Of a stretch of 64,000 nt of DNA, positions 51,118-59,937 are shown in pieces. Where the stretch lies: positions 1-64,000 of the forward strand of contig JACPYP010000011.1 in the NCBI GenBank assembly GCA_016195985.1, in the 5' to 3' direction. A program made the position numbers and the translations under genes. This stretch comes from Acidobacteriota bacterium. GTDB taxonomy: Bacteria; Acidobacteriota; Holophagae; Holophagales; Holophagaceae. Numbering within the stretch: the first letter of the stretch is position 1; each line of letters begins with the position of its first letter. Under the pieces are notes generated by a model. It made no database searches. It saw only the letters and a program-made list of their open reading frames with translations, and had not been told where the DNA came from.

Positions 51118-51165
51118 CGCCCGGGCTGGTCTATGAGATGATTGGGGTTTCGTACCGGAGGCCCC

Positions 51166-52167
51166 TTGAACCGTCGTCTTTCCGCCCCCGTTGGCATCAC
51201 CGCTACCGGCCAGTGCTTTCCTCCCCGAGTGGTCACCAATGATGATCTGTCCAAGATCATGGAAACCAATGACGAGTGGATCCGCAGCCGCACGGGCATC
51301 GGCCAGCGCCGCTGGGTGGAGCCGGGCGTGGGCGCTTCCCACCTGGGCGCTCCCGCCCTGCAGATGGCTTTGGATAACCGCGGCATCAAGGCCTCTGAGC
51401 TGGACATCATCCTGGTCACCACGGTGACGCCCGACACGCTCTTCCCCTCCACGGCCTGCCGCATCCAGCAGATGGTGGGCGCCGATAAAGCCTTCGGCTT
51501 CGATCTGAACGCCGCCTGCTCGGGCTTCCTCTTCGCGTTCACCACCGCTTGCAGCCTGGTGGCCGCCGGCGGCGTGAAGCGGATCGGCATCGTCGGCGTG
51601 GACATCATGTCCACCATCATCAACAAGGAGGACCGCGCCACGGCCGTGCTGTTCGGCGACGGCGCCGGGGCGGTCATCGTGGAGCGCGTGGAGGAGGGCC
51701 TGGGCCTCCTGGATTTCGAGCACCGGATCGACGGGTCCGGCGGCGCCTTCCTCTACATGCCCGCGGGCGGCTCGCTGAAGCCCGCCACCGCCGAGACTGT
51801 GGCGGCCAAGGAGCACTACGTGCACCAGGCCGGCAGCGAGGTCTTCAAGAATGCCGTGCGGGAAATGGCCGACAACAGCCGCATGCTCATGGACCGGAAC
51901 GGCTTCACGGGCGACCAGCTCAAGCTCTTCGTACCCCACCAGGCCAACATCCGCATCATGGACGCGGCCGCCAAGCGGCTGGAGCTGGATCCCTCCCGCA
52001 TGATGGTCAACATCGACAAGTACGCCAACACCACCACGGCCACCATTCCCACGGCGCTGCACCAGGCCTTCGAGCAGAAGCGCATGGCCAAGGGCGACCT
52101 GGTGGCGCTGGCGGCCTTCGGCGCAGGATTCACCTGGGGAGCCACCCTCCTCCGCTGGGCCTATTGA
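51166..52167 (+). CDS. fabH: Beta-ketoacyl-ACP synthase III
   Basis: A protein of 333 residues. The TTG at 51166 is preferred because GGAGG lies just upstream; the frame is open a few codons earlier. The Cys-His-Asn triad is visible: NAACSGFLFA near 116, VPHQANIRIMDAAAKRLE near 257 and KYANTTTATIP near 287. GTGIGQRR-type residues (RSRTGIGQRRWV) and GDGAGAVIVE are standard. It condenses acetyl-CoA with malonyl-ACP to start fatty acid synthesis. It stands between signalling genes, ten bases before rsmD, without other fab genes. Confidence 0.92.
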   Translation: MNRRLSAPVGITATGQCFPPRVVTNDDLSKIMETNDEWIRSRTGIGQRRWVEPGVGASHLGAPALQMALDNRGIKASELDIILVTTVTPDTLFPSTACRIQQMVGADKAFGFDLNAACSGFLFAFTTACSLVAAGGVKRIGIVGVDIMSTIINKEDRATAVLFGDGAGAVIVERVEEGLGLLDFEHRIDGSGGAFLYMPAGGSLKPATAETVAAKEHYVHQAGSEVFKNAVREMADNSRMLMDRNGFTGDQLKLFVPHQANIRIMDAAAKRLELDPSRMMVNIDKYANTTTATIPTALHQAFEQKRMAKGDLVALAAFGAGFTWGATLLRWAY

Positions 52168-52177
52168 AACCCGGCCC

Positions 52178-52708
52178 ATGCGGGTGGTGGCTGGAACTCT
52201 GAGGGGACGCCGTCTGGCGGCGCCCCCTCCCGGGGATTTGCGGGTGCGTCCCACCGCGGACCGCGCCAGGGAAGCCCTCTTTTCGATCCTCCTGCGATGG
52301 CCGGGCGGCGCTTTCCTGGATCTCTGCTCGGGTACCGGCGCCGTGGGGATCGAGGCGCATTCCCGGGGATATGCCCCCGTGGTGTGCGTGGAGGCGGCCG
52401 AACCGGGCTGGTCCTGCCTGCGGGAGAACCTGTCGGGCCTGCCTGTGAAGGCCGTGCGGGCCGATCTCCGGAAACTGGGCGCCGGAGCGTTCGCGGACCA
52501 GGCCGTGATCTTCCTGGATCCGCCCTACGACCTGGCTCCGGCTCTCTGGGCCCGGCTGGCACCGGTGCTGAGGGCCTGGATCGCCCCCGGCGGGATCCTG
52601 GTTTTCGAAACGGACAGGAATACTGCGCTGGAATTACAGCCCGGGTGGACCCTGGCCGAAACACGCGAATATGGCGCTGCCCGATTCCACTTCTGGACCC
52701 CTGCCTGA
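52178..52708 (+). CDS. rsmD: 16S rRNA (guanine966-N2)-methyltransferase
   Basis: A protein of 176 residues starting MRVVAGTLRGRRLAAPPPGD, with the RsmD-specific RPTADRAREALFSIL, SAM-binding LDLCSGTGAVGIEA near 50 and catalytic FLDPPYD near 115. It methylates G966 of 16S rRNA in the small subunit. It comes ten bases after fabH. The following chemoreceptor starts inside its last 38 bases in another frame, an unusually long overlap that implies tight coupling or a later receptor start. Confidence 0.92.
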   Translation: MRVVAGTLRGRRLAAPPPGDLRVRPTADRAREALFSILLRWPGGAFLDLCSGTGAVGIEAHSRGYAPVVCVEAAEPGWSCLRENLSGLPVKAVRADLRKLGAGAFADQAVIFLDPPYDLAPALWARLAPVLRAWIAPGGILVFETDRNTALELQPGWTLAETREYGAARFHFWTPA

Positions 52709-55223
52709 ACTTAGGGCGAACGCCCCTGTGCGATTGGACAGGGAAGGGCGGGAGTCGATCCTCGGCCGCCTCAGGATGGGGGCGGGCCTCATCTGGGCCG
52801 TGGGATTCGCCGTGGCGGGGGTCCTCTTCCTCCTGGCGGCCCCGCCGGGCATCCGCGTCACGGCCAAGGGGATGGCGGTCCTGCTGGCGCTGCTGGGATG
52901 CGTGCTCTGGGCCTCGTTCCACAACATCAGCCAGCTGGGGAAAGTCCTGGCGGAGAAGGCGCTGGGGCCCGATCTGTACCGTCCCATCACCCGCTTCCCC
53001 CAGTCCTCCTCCATCCTGTTCTCCTTGCTGGCCATGGGCCTCAGCGCTGCGTCCTACCTGTGGGTGAAGCTGTACCTCGCCCAGAGCCTGTGGGTGAGTT
53101 TCATCACCATGGCCATGTTCATGCTGCTGGCGGGCCTTGGGGGCATCTGCCACTACTTCGTGGCCAAGCAGAGCCTGATGAAGGTCTTCCGGATCCTGGC
53201 CGGCCAGCCGGGCTTCGCGGATTCCACCGCCCGGTTCACCACCAGCCTGAGGGCCAAGTTCGGTTTCGGCATCCTGGGCATCACCGGGGGCGTGCTGCTG
53301 CTTTCCATCCTCGTCTCCGGCCTCACGCTGCAGTCTTCGATTCGCACCAAGGTCACCAGCTACGCCAAAAACGAGCTGACCAACCTGGCGGATTCCGTCA
53401 CCTTCGTGACGGAAATGAACACCACGCCCGAGGATCTGGACGCCTTCCTGGGCACCCTGAAGCTGGGCGCGGGCGGGGGCGTGTCGCTCAAGCTGCCCGC
53501 CTCCAAAGGGGGCGCCATCCTGGGTTCCAAGATCCAGCCCAGGGGCGGGGGCGACATCCTGGTGGTCCAGACGCTGTCCGACGGATCGGAATTGAGGGCC
53601 GTCATCCTGGAGGGGGAGTACGCCGACGCCATCTGGAAGGCTTTGCGGCCCAACCTCGCCATTCTGGTGCTTGCGGCGATCTTCCTCGCCTACTTCATCC
53701 CCCTCATCCTCCGCGACGTCCAGCATCCTCTGGTGCTCTTGAGCCAAAACACCCAGGAAGTGGGGGAAGGGCGCATCGACCGGCTGGAGCCGGTCTACAG
53801 CGACGACGAGGTGGCCTCCCTGGTCGTGGGCTTCGGCCACATGGTGGGCAGCCTCCGGGGCATGGTGGTGCAGATCCGCTCCGCCAGCCGTGACCTCGCC
53901 AAGGCCTCGGCCCTCATCCGCGAGTCCGGCGATGGCGTGCGCCAATCGAACCATGGACAGCGGGAGCTCATCGAAGCCTTCCACCAGGAGATCAACGAAC
54001 TGACGGACACCTCCATCGGCATCAGCGCAAGCTCCATGGAGCTCAGCCTGGCTTCGGAAAGCACCAACACCACCATCGTGGAGATGGCCGCCAGCGTCCA
54101 GCAGATCAACCTGAGCATGGATGAACTGTTGATGGTGGTGGAAGGCATCACCTCCGCCATCCGGGATTTCGACATCGCCATCAAGAACGTGGGCAAGAAC
54201 GTGGACCACTTGGCGGGTCACGCGGAGCACACCAAGGAGTTCGCCGAAAACCTGGAGCAGAGCACCTCGGCCATCGACGACAGCGTGAAGATCGCCCAGC
54301 GGTACACCAAGAAGGTGATCCACAACGCGAGCCGCGGCATGGAACTGGTGGCCCGGAACCGCGAGAAGATCCAGGTCATCGAGCGGGTGGTGCAGGATTT
54401 CCACGGAACGACCCGGACCCTGCTCCAGCTGGGCGCAGACATCGCGAAGATTCTCGACTACATCGGCGACCACGCCCAGCAGACCAACCTGCTCGCCCTG
54501 AACGCCGCCATCATCGCCTCACAGGGCGGCGGCGGAGCCGGGGAAGGCCAGGCCCGGGGCTTCTCGGTGGTGGCTGACGAGATCAAGCAGCTGTCGGAGC
54601 AGACATCGAGATCCACGCAGGAAATCCAGCAGATCATCGGAACCCTGCAATCCGAGATCCGGAAGGCCTACCAGCAGGTGGAGCTGGGCCTGGACGCCGT
54701 CAGGGATGGCGCCGAGTCCGTGAGCCAGAGCCAGGAAGCCCTCCAGGCCATCCTGGAATCCGTGAGCGAAACGGACAGCGTGGTGGAGAGCATCCTCAGC
54801 GAAACGATCCAGCAGGCCGGCCAGGCCTCGCTCATCCACGAGGCCAACCGGAACATCCACAACCAGGTCGAGACGATCCGGTCCGTCATCGCCGAACAGC
54901 AGCAGACGAGCAACTACATCCTGTCCCTGGCCATGAACGTGCAGCAGGCCACGGCGGTGGTGCGCGATTCCACCAAAGAGCAGAGCATCGGCAGCGACGA
55001 GATCGCCAAGGCCACGGAGCAGGTGCGCGCCCTGGCGAGCAACCTGCACGAGATCCTGGCCCGGCAGGAGGACCACGTCATCTCGCTGAAGGAGACCATG
55101 AACCGCGTGCTGGGCAAGGCCATGGAGAGCGAGCGGGCCATCGAGGCCTCCAGCGGCGCGGTGGAACAGCTGGGAGCCCAGGTCCACATGCTCAACCGCG
55201 AGGTCAACCTCTTCAAGCTCTAG
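52671..55223 (+). CDS. Large methyl-accepting chemotaxis protein with multi-helix membrane part
   Basis: A protein of 850 residues. About six membrane helices are seen: 35-57, 66-84, 108-128, 135-157, 200-222 and 330-350, with a periplasmic domain of about 105 residues between the last two and a HAMP-like linker after them (RDVQHPLVLLSQNTQEVGEG). The long cytoplasmic part has the receptor tip [16 protein letters not shown] and GFSVVADEIKQLSEQTSRST, but with a glycine-rich insert (QGGGGAGEGQAR) about five residues longer than usual and an isoleucine where the conserved glutamate normally follows NAAI. It probably signals to the CheA/CheW pair upstream. The start is uncertain because it overlaps rsmD. 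Confidence 0.87.
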   Translation: MALPDSTSGPLPELRANAPVRLDREGRESILGRLRMGAGLIWAVGFAVAGVLFLLAAPPGIRVTAKGMAVLLALLGCVLWASFHNISQLGKVLAEKALGPDLYRPITRFPQSSSILFSLLAMGLSAASYLWVKLYLAQSLWVSFITMAMFMLLAGLGGICHYFVAKQSLMKVFRILAGQPGFADSTARFTTSLRAKFGFGILGITGGVLLLSILVSGLTLQSSIRTKVTSYAKNELTNLADSVTFVTEMNTTPEDLDAFLGTLKLGAGGGVSLKLPASKGGAILGSKIQPRGGGDILVVQTLSDGSELRAVILEGEYADAIWKALRPNLAILVLAAIFLAYFIPLILRDVQHPLVLLSQNTQEVGEGRIDRLEPVYSDDEVASLVVGFGHMVGSLRGMVVQIRSASRDLAKASALIRESGDGVRQSNHGQRELIEAFHQEINELTDTSIGISASSMELSLASESTNTTIVEMAASVQQINLSMDELLMVVEGITSAIRDFDIAIKNVGKNVDHLAGHAEHTKEFAENLEQSTSAIDDSVKIAQRYTKKVIHNASRGMELVARNREKIQVIERVVQDFHGTTRTLLQLGADIAKILDYIGDHAQQTNLLALNAAIIASQGGGGAGEGQARGFSVVADEIKQLSEQTSRSTQEIQQIIGTLQSEIRKAYQQVELGLDAVRDGAESVSQSQEALQAILESVSETDSVVESILSETIQQAGQASLIHEANRNIHNQVETIRSVIAEQQQTSNYILSLAMNVQQATAVVRDSTKEQSIGSDEIAKATEQVRALASNLHEILARQEDHVISLKETMNRVLGKAMESERAIEASSGAVEQLGAQVHMLNREVNLFKL

Positions 55224-55266
55224 GGGCCGTAGCTGCTAGGCTGGAGCCTGGTTTCCAGGCCCGCCC

Positions 55267-56940
55267 ATGTACCGCATTTCCATCAAGACCAAGCTGAGCG
55301 CCGTCATCAGCATCCTGGTCCTCTCGTTCATCGCCTTCAATCTGCTGTACTACCCCCGCTGGGTGGAGCAGCAGATCCAGAAACAGGCCGAACTGAGCGC
55401 CCGCCAGGTGGCTGAGACGGCGAGCTATGCCCTGGGCCCGGCGGTGAGCACCGGCAACAACCGCGACATAGCGAAGGTGCTCCAGGGGGTCCAGAACATT
55501 CCGGCATTCCGGTTCAGCGCAGTCTACGGCGCCAAAGGCGAAGCCCTGGACAGCACGCCCACCACGCCCGAGTGGGCCATGGGCGGGCAGGCCCTCATGG
55601 ATGGGATCTCCACCACCTACACCCGGCGGAACGAGAACATGCTGGTGGCGGTGGCTCCGGTCTTCTACGAAGAGCCCCATGCGGACCAGGTGGGCACCCT
55701 GATCATCGGTTTCACCACCGAAGGCACCCAGAAGGCCGTGCGGGACAACATCAAGGCCAGCCTTGCCGTGGGCCTCGTCACTTTGATCCTGGGCATCGCC
55801 GTGGCCATCCTCTTGTCGAACCGCTACCTGCGTCCCGTGATCCAGCTGACGGAGGCCGCCCAGAAGGTGGCCCAGGGCAATCTGGAAACGGTGTCCGTGA
55901 AGGTCTATACCCGGGATGAAATTCAGGACCTCAGCCAGTCCTTTGAGGTGATGACGGAAAAGCTCCGGGTGTCCCGCGACGAGATCGAGCGGCAGAACCG
56001 GCTGCTCGAATACCGGGTGCAGGAGCGCACCCGGCAGCTCATGGAGACCATCTGGGAACTGGAGGAAATCCGGGCCAACCTGGAGCAGCTGGTCCAGGAC
56101 CGGACCCGCGGTCTGGAGCAGAGCCGCGCCGAATTGAAAGCCTGGGCCAGCACCCTGGAGGAGAAGGTCCAGGAGAAGACCCAGGAGCTGCGTGAGCTCA
56201 ACGAAAACCTGCTCATCAGCTACCAGAAGCTCAAGGAAGTCGACCGGCTGAAGGACGAGTTCCTCGCCAACATGAGCCACGAGCTGCGGACCCCCCTGAA
56301 TTCCATCATCGGATTCTCGGGAATGCTGCTGCAGGATCCGATGAATGCCTTGAGCCCGGATGCCAGGGAGGATCTGCACATCATCTACCAGAATGGACGG
56401 TCGCTCCTGGGGCTCATCGATTCCATCCTGGACCTTTCCAAGATCGAAGCGGGCAAGATGGAGATGGAGCTGGAGGAGGTCGACCCGGTGGAGCTGCTGG
56501 ACGAGGTGAGGGCGATGTCCGCCGGGCTCATCAAGGGCCGCGCCATCGATCTGCAGTACGTCCGCCCGGATGAGGCTGTCCGCGTCATGGGCGACCGGGA
56601 CCGCCTGCGGCAGGTCTTCACCAATCTGGCAGGCAATGCCATCAAGTTCACCGAGGCCGGGATCGTCCGCATCTCCGCGCGCCAGGAGGCCGGCCGCTTC
56701 CAGGTGCGCATCGAAGACACCGGCATCGGCATGTCCGAGGAGGAGCTGAACCGCCTGTTCATGCCCTTCCAGCAGGTGGACGGCAGCATCACCCGGCGCT
56801 TCGGCGGCACCGGCCTCGGCCTGGCCATCAGCCAGCGGTTCATGGGGCTCATGAACGGCCGCATCTGGGCGAGCAGCCGCAAAGGGGAGGGCAGCACGTT
56901 CGTGGTGGAGATGCCGTTGATCCAGGGAGGCGCCGCTTGA
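55267..56940 (+). CDS. HAMP-domain sensor histidine kinase
   Basis: A protein of 557 residues. TM1 about 10-28, periplasmic sensor about 29-160, TM2 about 165-187 (LAVGLVTLILGIAVAILL), HAMP to about 240, then about 90 residues of coiled coil (LEYRVQERTRQLMETIWELE onward). The DHp helix carries the histidine in NMSHELRTPLNSIIGF near 338; the ATPase domain has NLAGNAIKFT, DTGIGMSEEE, FGGTGLGLAIS. All catalytic boxes are intact. The stop overlaps the start of the next gene, which has a receiver domain and is its likely phosphorylation target. Confidence 0.92.
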   Translation: MYRISIKTKLSAVISILVLSFIAFNLLYYPRWVEQQIQKQAELSARQVAETASYALGPAVSTGNNRDIAKVLQGVQNIPAFRFSAVYGAKGEALDSTPTTPEWAMGGQALMDGISTTYTRRNENMLVAVAPVFYEEPHADQVGTLIIGFTTEGTQKAVRDNIKASLAVGLVTLILGIAVAILLSNRYLRPVIQLTEAAQKVAQGNLETVSVKVYTRDEIQDLSQSFEVMTEKLRVSRDEIERQNRLLEYRVQERTRQLMETIWELEEIRANLEQLVQDRTRGLEQSRAELKAWASTLEEKVQEKTQELRELNENLLISYQKLKEVDRLKDEFLANMSHELRTPLNSIIGFSGMLLQDPMNALSPDAREDLHIIYQNGRSLLGLIDSILDLSKIEAGKMEMELEEVDPVELLDEVRAMSAGLIKGRAIDLQYVRPDEAVRVMGDRDRLRQVFTNLAGNAIKFTEAGIVRISARQEAGRFQVRIEDTGIGMSEEELNRLFMPFQQVDGSITRRFGGTGLGLAISQRFMGLMNGRIWASSRKGEGSTFVVEMPLIQGGAA

Positions 56941-58754
56941 GCCTGGCACCCGTGCGCATTCTCTGCATCGAAGACAACCCCATGAACTGGCGTCTCGTGC
57001 AGCGCCTGCTTTCCCAGGCCGGCTACGAGATGTACTGGGCCGAGGATGGCCTCAAGGGCTGCGAGCTGGCCCTGGACATCAAGCCCACCCTCATCCTCCT
57101 GGACATCAACCTGCCGGGCCTGTCCGGTTTCGAGGTGGCCACCAAGCTGCGCCAGAACGCCAGCATGGACGGCACGCTCATCGTGGCCCTGACGGCCAAG
57201 ACCATGAAGAGCGACCGGGAGACCGCTCTGGTGACGGGCTGCGACGGCTTCATCTCCAAGCCCATCGACCCCTTCCTGTTTGTGGGCCAGGTGGAAGGCT
57301 ACCTGGGCGGGCAGCGGGACCGCCTGGAACAGGGCAGGGAAGGCGCCGCACTGCGCCAGTTCAGCCAGCAGGTCGTGGTGCATCTGGAGGCCCAGCTCCG
57401 GGAGGCCCAGGAGGGCAACCGGAAACTGACCGAAGTGCAATTCGAACTGGAACAGCGGAGCCAGCATCTGTCGCGGCTGCTGTCGCTCAGCAAGGACATC
57501 ATCCCCATCCGCAGCGATCTGGAAATCCAATCCAGGGTGCTGGGCCAGCTTGCGGGGGAGCTTCAGCTGGACCGCATCCGGGCCTACCGGGTTCACGGGA
57601 GCGGCGTCTACTTTCAAGGCCTGGAGGCCAGCCCCGGGGGATTCGAGGAGACGCCTGTCCTGCCCGTGACCCATCCCCTGGTGGCCTGGGCGGAATCGCT
57701 GCCCCCGGGCGCGGTGATGTGCGGGGGGGACCTCCATCAGTCGGCGCCCTGGGAACAGGGCATCGACCTCGGGCTGTGGGCGCCCAGGAATCAGGCCCTG
57801 ATGCTGCCCCTGCGCAGCCGGTCCGAAGAGGGCCGGTTGTGGGGTTTCCTGGCGGCCGACCGGGCCGAACGCCCCTTCCTGCCTTTCGAAGCGGAGTTGG
57901 CGGCGCTCCATGGAGGCATCCTGCAGGTCAGCCTGGAGAACGCCGGCCTGATCGCCCATCTCGCGGAGACCAGCCAGGCCCTGGCCACCAGCTACGAGGG
58001 GCTGGAGACGGCCTACGAGGCCCTGAAGGAAGCCCAGCGAGCCCTGGGCACCCAGAACCAGAAAACCGCCCTGGGCGGCCTTTTCATGAACACCGCCAAA
58101 CGGTTGCAGGGCCCTGTGCGGGTCCTGAAGGAGGAGAGCGTCGCGCTGTCCCAGTTCCTGGACCAGCCCGAGCCGCCGCGGACCGAAGAGCGCGCGGCGG
58201 GCCGGCATGCCATGGATCAGATCCGCCACGCCACGGCCCAGGTGGATGGCCTGGTGCGGTCCCTGCTTCGCCGGGCGGGAAGGGGCGAAGCCAGCGCCCC
58301 GGAGTGGATCCATCTGCACGAGCTCATGGCCGAAGAATTGAACCTCCTGAGGGCGGAGGAGGCGCTGCCTGAGGATCTGCCCGTGGAACTGAACTTCCAT
58401 GCGCCCCGGGACCTCCTGTTCGGGGTGCATTCGGATTTCGCGGAAGTCCTGGGCCACCTGGTTGCCCATGCCGTCGAAGGGATGCCCCAACACCTGGTGT
58501 TGCGGACCTGGGGCGGGAACAGCCATTTCCGCATCGAGCTCGAAGACGACGGAGCCGCCATCGACGCGGAGTTGCTCGTCAATGCCCTCGAACCCTTCAA
58601 GGACCTTCGCCCCGCCAAGGGAGAGGGCGGGGGGCGGACGCCGGGGCAGGGGCTTTCCGCCTGCGCCCAGCTCATGAACGCCTACGGCGGCGCCGTCCAG
58701 ATCGTGCCCCTGGAGCGGGGCTCCCTGGTGCGCCTCAGCCTGCCCATGGACTGA
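56937..58754 (+). CDS. Receiver-GAF protein with degenerate histidine-kinase core
   Basis: A protein of 605 residues with a TTG start that overlaps the kinase stop by four bases (TTGA); GGGAGG is six bases upstream. The receiver (1-125) is complete: IEDN, aspartate 56 in LILLDINLPGLSGFEV, and SKP lysine near 110. A coiled coil (about 135-180) and a GAF-like domain (about 185-340) follow, then a second coiled coil. The end (about 375-605) has the layout of a kinase core, but the H-box position reads LFMNTAKRLQGPV, without histidine, and the N-box reads HLVAHAVEGM, without asparagine. It is probably a phosphorylation-controlled output or scaffold protein rather than an active kinase. Confidence 0.8.
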   Translation: MSLAPVRILCIEDNPMNWRLVQRLLSQAGYEMYWAEDGLKGCELALDIKPTLILLDINLPGLSGFEVATKLRQNASMDGTLIVALTAKTMKSDRETALVTGCDGFISKPIDPFLFVGQVEGYLGGQRDRLEQGREGAALRQFSQQVVVHLEAQLREAQEGNRKLTEVQFELEQRSQHLSRLLSLSKDIIPIRSDLEIQSRVLGQLAGELQLDRIRAYRVHGSGVYFQGLEASPGGFEETPVLPVTHPLVAWAESLPPGAVMCGGDLHQSAPWEQGIDLGLWAPRNQALMLPLRSRSEEGRLWGFLAADRAERPFLPFEAELAALHGGILQVSLENAGLIAHLAETSQALATSYEGLETAYEALKEAQRALGTQNQKTALGGLFMNTAKRLQGPVRVLKEESVALSQFLDQPEPPRTEERAAGRHAMDQIRHATAQVDGLVRSLLRRAGRGEASAPEWIHLHELMAEELNLLRAEEALPEDLPVELNFHAPRDLLFGVHSDFAEVLGHLVAHAVEGMPQHLVLRTWGGNSHFRIELEDDGAAIDAELLVNALEPFKDLRPAKGEGGGRTPGQGLSACAQLMNAYGGAVQIVPLERGSLVRLSLPMD

Positions 58755-58774
58755 GGGTGTCGGGAACATCACAC

Positions 58775-58930
58775 AGGAACCTCGCCAAACCTCTGAACCA
58801 GTCGCCGGATGAGAGCAACCCCCATCCAAGCCAGGCTGCCGGCAACGGTTGCTTCGAAATCCCGACTTTTCGGTCCTCTGACCGATTGACGGTCCAGCTC
58901 GCCAGCACTGGCCTGAGGGGTTCGATGGGC
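58775..58930 (-). pseudogene. Possible transposase relic (IS5-like C-terminus)
   Basis: The minus strand reads LDRQSVRGPKSRDFEATVAG and SLAWMGVALIRRLVQRF before a stop. The R-D-F/Y-E ... A-x-L-x-R-R pattern resembles the C-terminal helix of IS5-type transposases. No start, no catalytic motif and no ends are seen, so this is only a likely relic. The 465-base gap 58755-59219 otherwise contains the attC-like sequence described separately and no gene I can support. Confidence 0.25.
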
Positions 58931-58990
58931 TCGTTCCCTTCCGGTCACCATTGTGTATGTCCGCCGCAGGCCCGAAGCCGCTTAAGAACC

Positions 58991-59128
58991 GCCCTAACCC
59001 TCTTCAAGGCATCGCTATGATGAATCTCGAAACGATCCGCCGATTTCCGGTCTACCTATTCCGGCATTCTGTTTCATAGGCCTACAGCTTGTTCAGCAGT
59101 TACATGTTTCTCAACGGTAGGATTAGGC
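58991..59128 (+). other. Possible degenerate attC site at the left edge of the cassette array
   Basis: GCCCTAACCCTCTTCAAGGC at 58991 looks like the R''-L'' end of an attC (RYYYAAC, short spacer, TTCAAG). 138 bases on, GGTAGGATTAGGC ends at 59128 and pairs with it over nine or ten bases (CCTAACCCT with AGGATTAGG). The R' box is off consensus (ATTAGGC instead of GTTRRRY) and inner pairing is weak. Confidence 0.3.
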
Positions 59129-59219
59129 GAATTCGAAGCATTTTCGGTCGTCGTCCAAATTCTTAGGCCGCTTTACCTGCAAGGGGCATCAAGTTGTAGA
59201 AATCGAATAGGGGGCCGAA

Positions 59220-59876
59220 TTGCAAAAGTTCACTTATAGAATCTTGCTCAATGAGGATTGGGGCCTTGAGGACCTATATGAATTTCCCCATGCGCTGTCA
59301 CAATGTTATTCATTTATTTATTGCCTTGATGGCGAATTAGAGCCAAGAAACCGTGAACGTATAAATTTAGCACTGCAGGAATATCCATGGGGTGGTGGCT
59401 ACAGCTACGTCAACATCTACACCGTTCTCAATCACCAAGTCCCACACCTTGATCGCCCGAAAATTGTATCAATTCAGAAAGCCTCCCCTGGCTGGCTTGA
59501 CCTACTCCTTAATCAAAATGTCGCAATTCAGCTTGCCGCCTCTGTTACAACTTTGATCGGTGCTGGCACTGCCGCACTTGCTGCATATAAGAAAGGACAA
59601 AAGCTTCTATCAGATATCCAAGAACAGCGAATTAAAGCAAAAGTCAGACAACTCGAACTTGATGCATTTCAGCTAAAAGCCATGAACACTATCGCAACCG
59701 AGACCGCCAAAAACCTTGGCTATAGAAATCTCAAGGCGCTTCACCAACACACAGGTGATCCAGAGGTTTCATTGAAACTCCTGCAAGCGCATTATCGGAG
59801 AATGTCAGTACTTGCTGATTACAGCAACAAGGGTAAAGCTACCTTCACTACACCCGATATTGCCACCCATGATTAG
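59220..59876 (+). CDS. Cassette-borne membrane/coiled-coil protein of unknown function
   Basis: A protein of 218 residues, not recognised as a known family. The start is a TTG after GGGGG. Residues 1-98 look like a compact alpha/beta domain ending VSIQKASPGWLDLLL. Residues 101-123 (VAIQLAASVTTLIGAGTAAL and AAY) form one membrane-type helix, and 124-175 are a charged coiled coil (KKGQKLLSDIQEQRIKAKVR). The gene is AT-rich compared with everything to its left. It ends 12 bases before an attC R'' box, so it is the cargo of one integron cassette. A membrane-anchored sensor or effector is a reasonable guess, given the ATPase-nuclease in the next cassette, but nothing in the sequence proves it. Confidence 0.7.
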   Translation: MQKFTYRILLNEDWGLEDLYEFPHALSQCYSFIYCLDGELEPRNRERINLALQEYPWGGGYSYVNIYTVLNHQVPHLDRPKIVSIQKASPGWLDLLLNQNVAIQLAASVTTLIGAGTAALAAYKKGQKLLSDIQEQRIKAKVRQLELDAFQLKAMNTIATETAKNLGYRNLKALHQHTGDPEVSLKLLQAHYRRMSVLADYSNKGKATFTTPDIATHD

Positions 59877-59887
59877 GTGTCCACGCG

Positions 59888-59937
59888 GCCTAACCCTCCG
59901 CTGAAGTCGGACCCCACCTGCATTGCCTTCCGCTCTT
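59888..59937 (+). other. attC site A, left half
   Basis: R'' box GCCTAAC at 59888-59894, spacer CCTCCGCTG, then AAGTCGGACCCCACCTGCA. This arm pairs with the right half at 61289-61328 (TGCAGGCGTGGTCGCTT, spacer AACTTC, GTTGGGC), with extrahelical bases on one arm as in genuine attC sites. The IS110 element sits in the loop. Confidence 0.75.

Noticed and set aside
52161-54473. Minus-strand open frame of about 770 codons opposite rsmD and the chemoreceptor
   Set aside because: Both plus-strand genes have full motif sets; the minus reading has none.
56385-58829. Minus-strand open frame of about 810 codons opposite the kinase and receiver genes
   Set aside because: Shadow of two overlapping signalling genes; no ribosome site and no domain.
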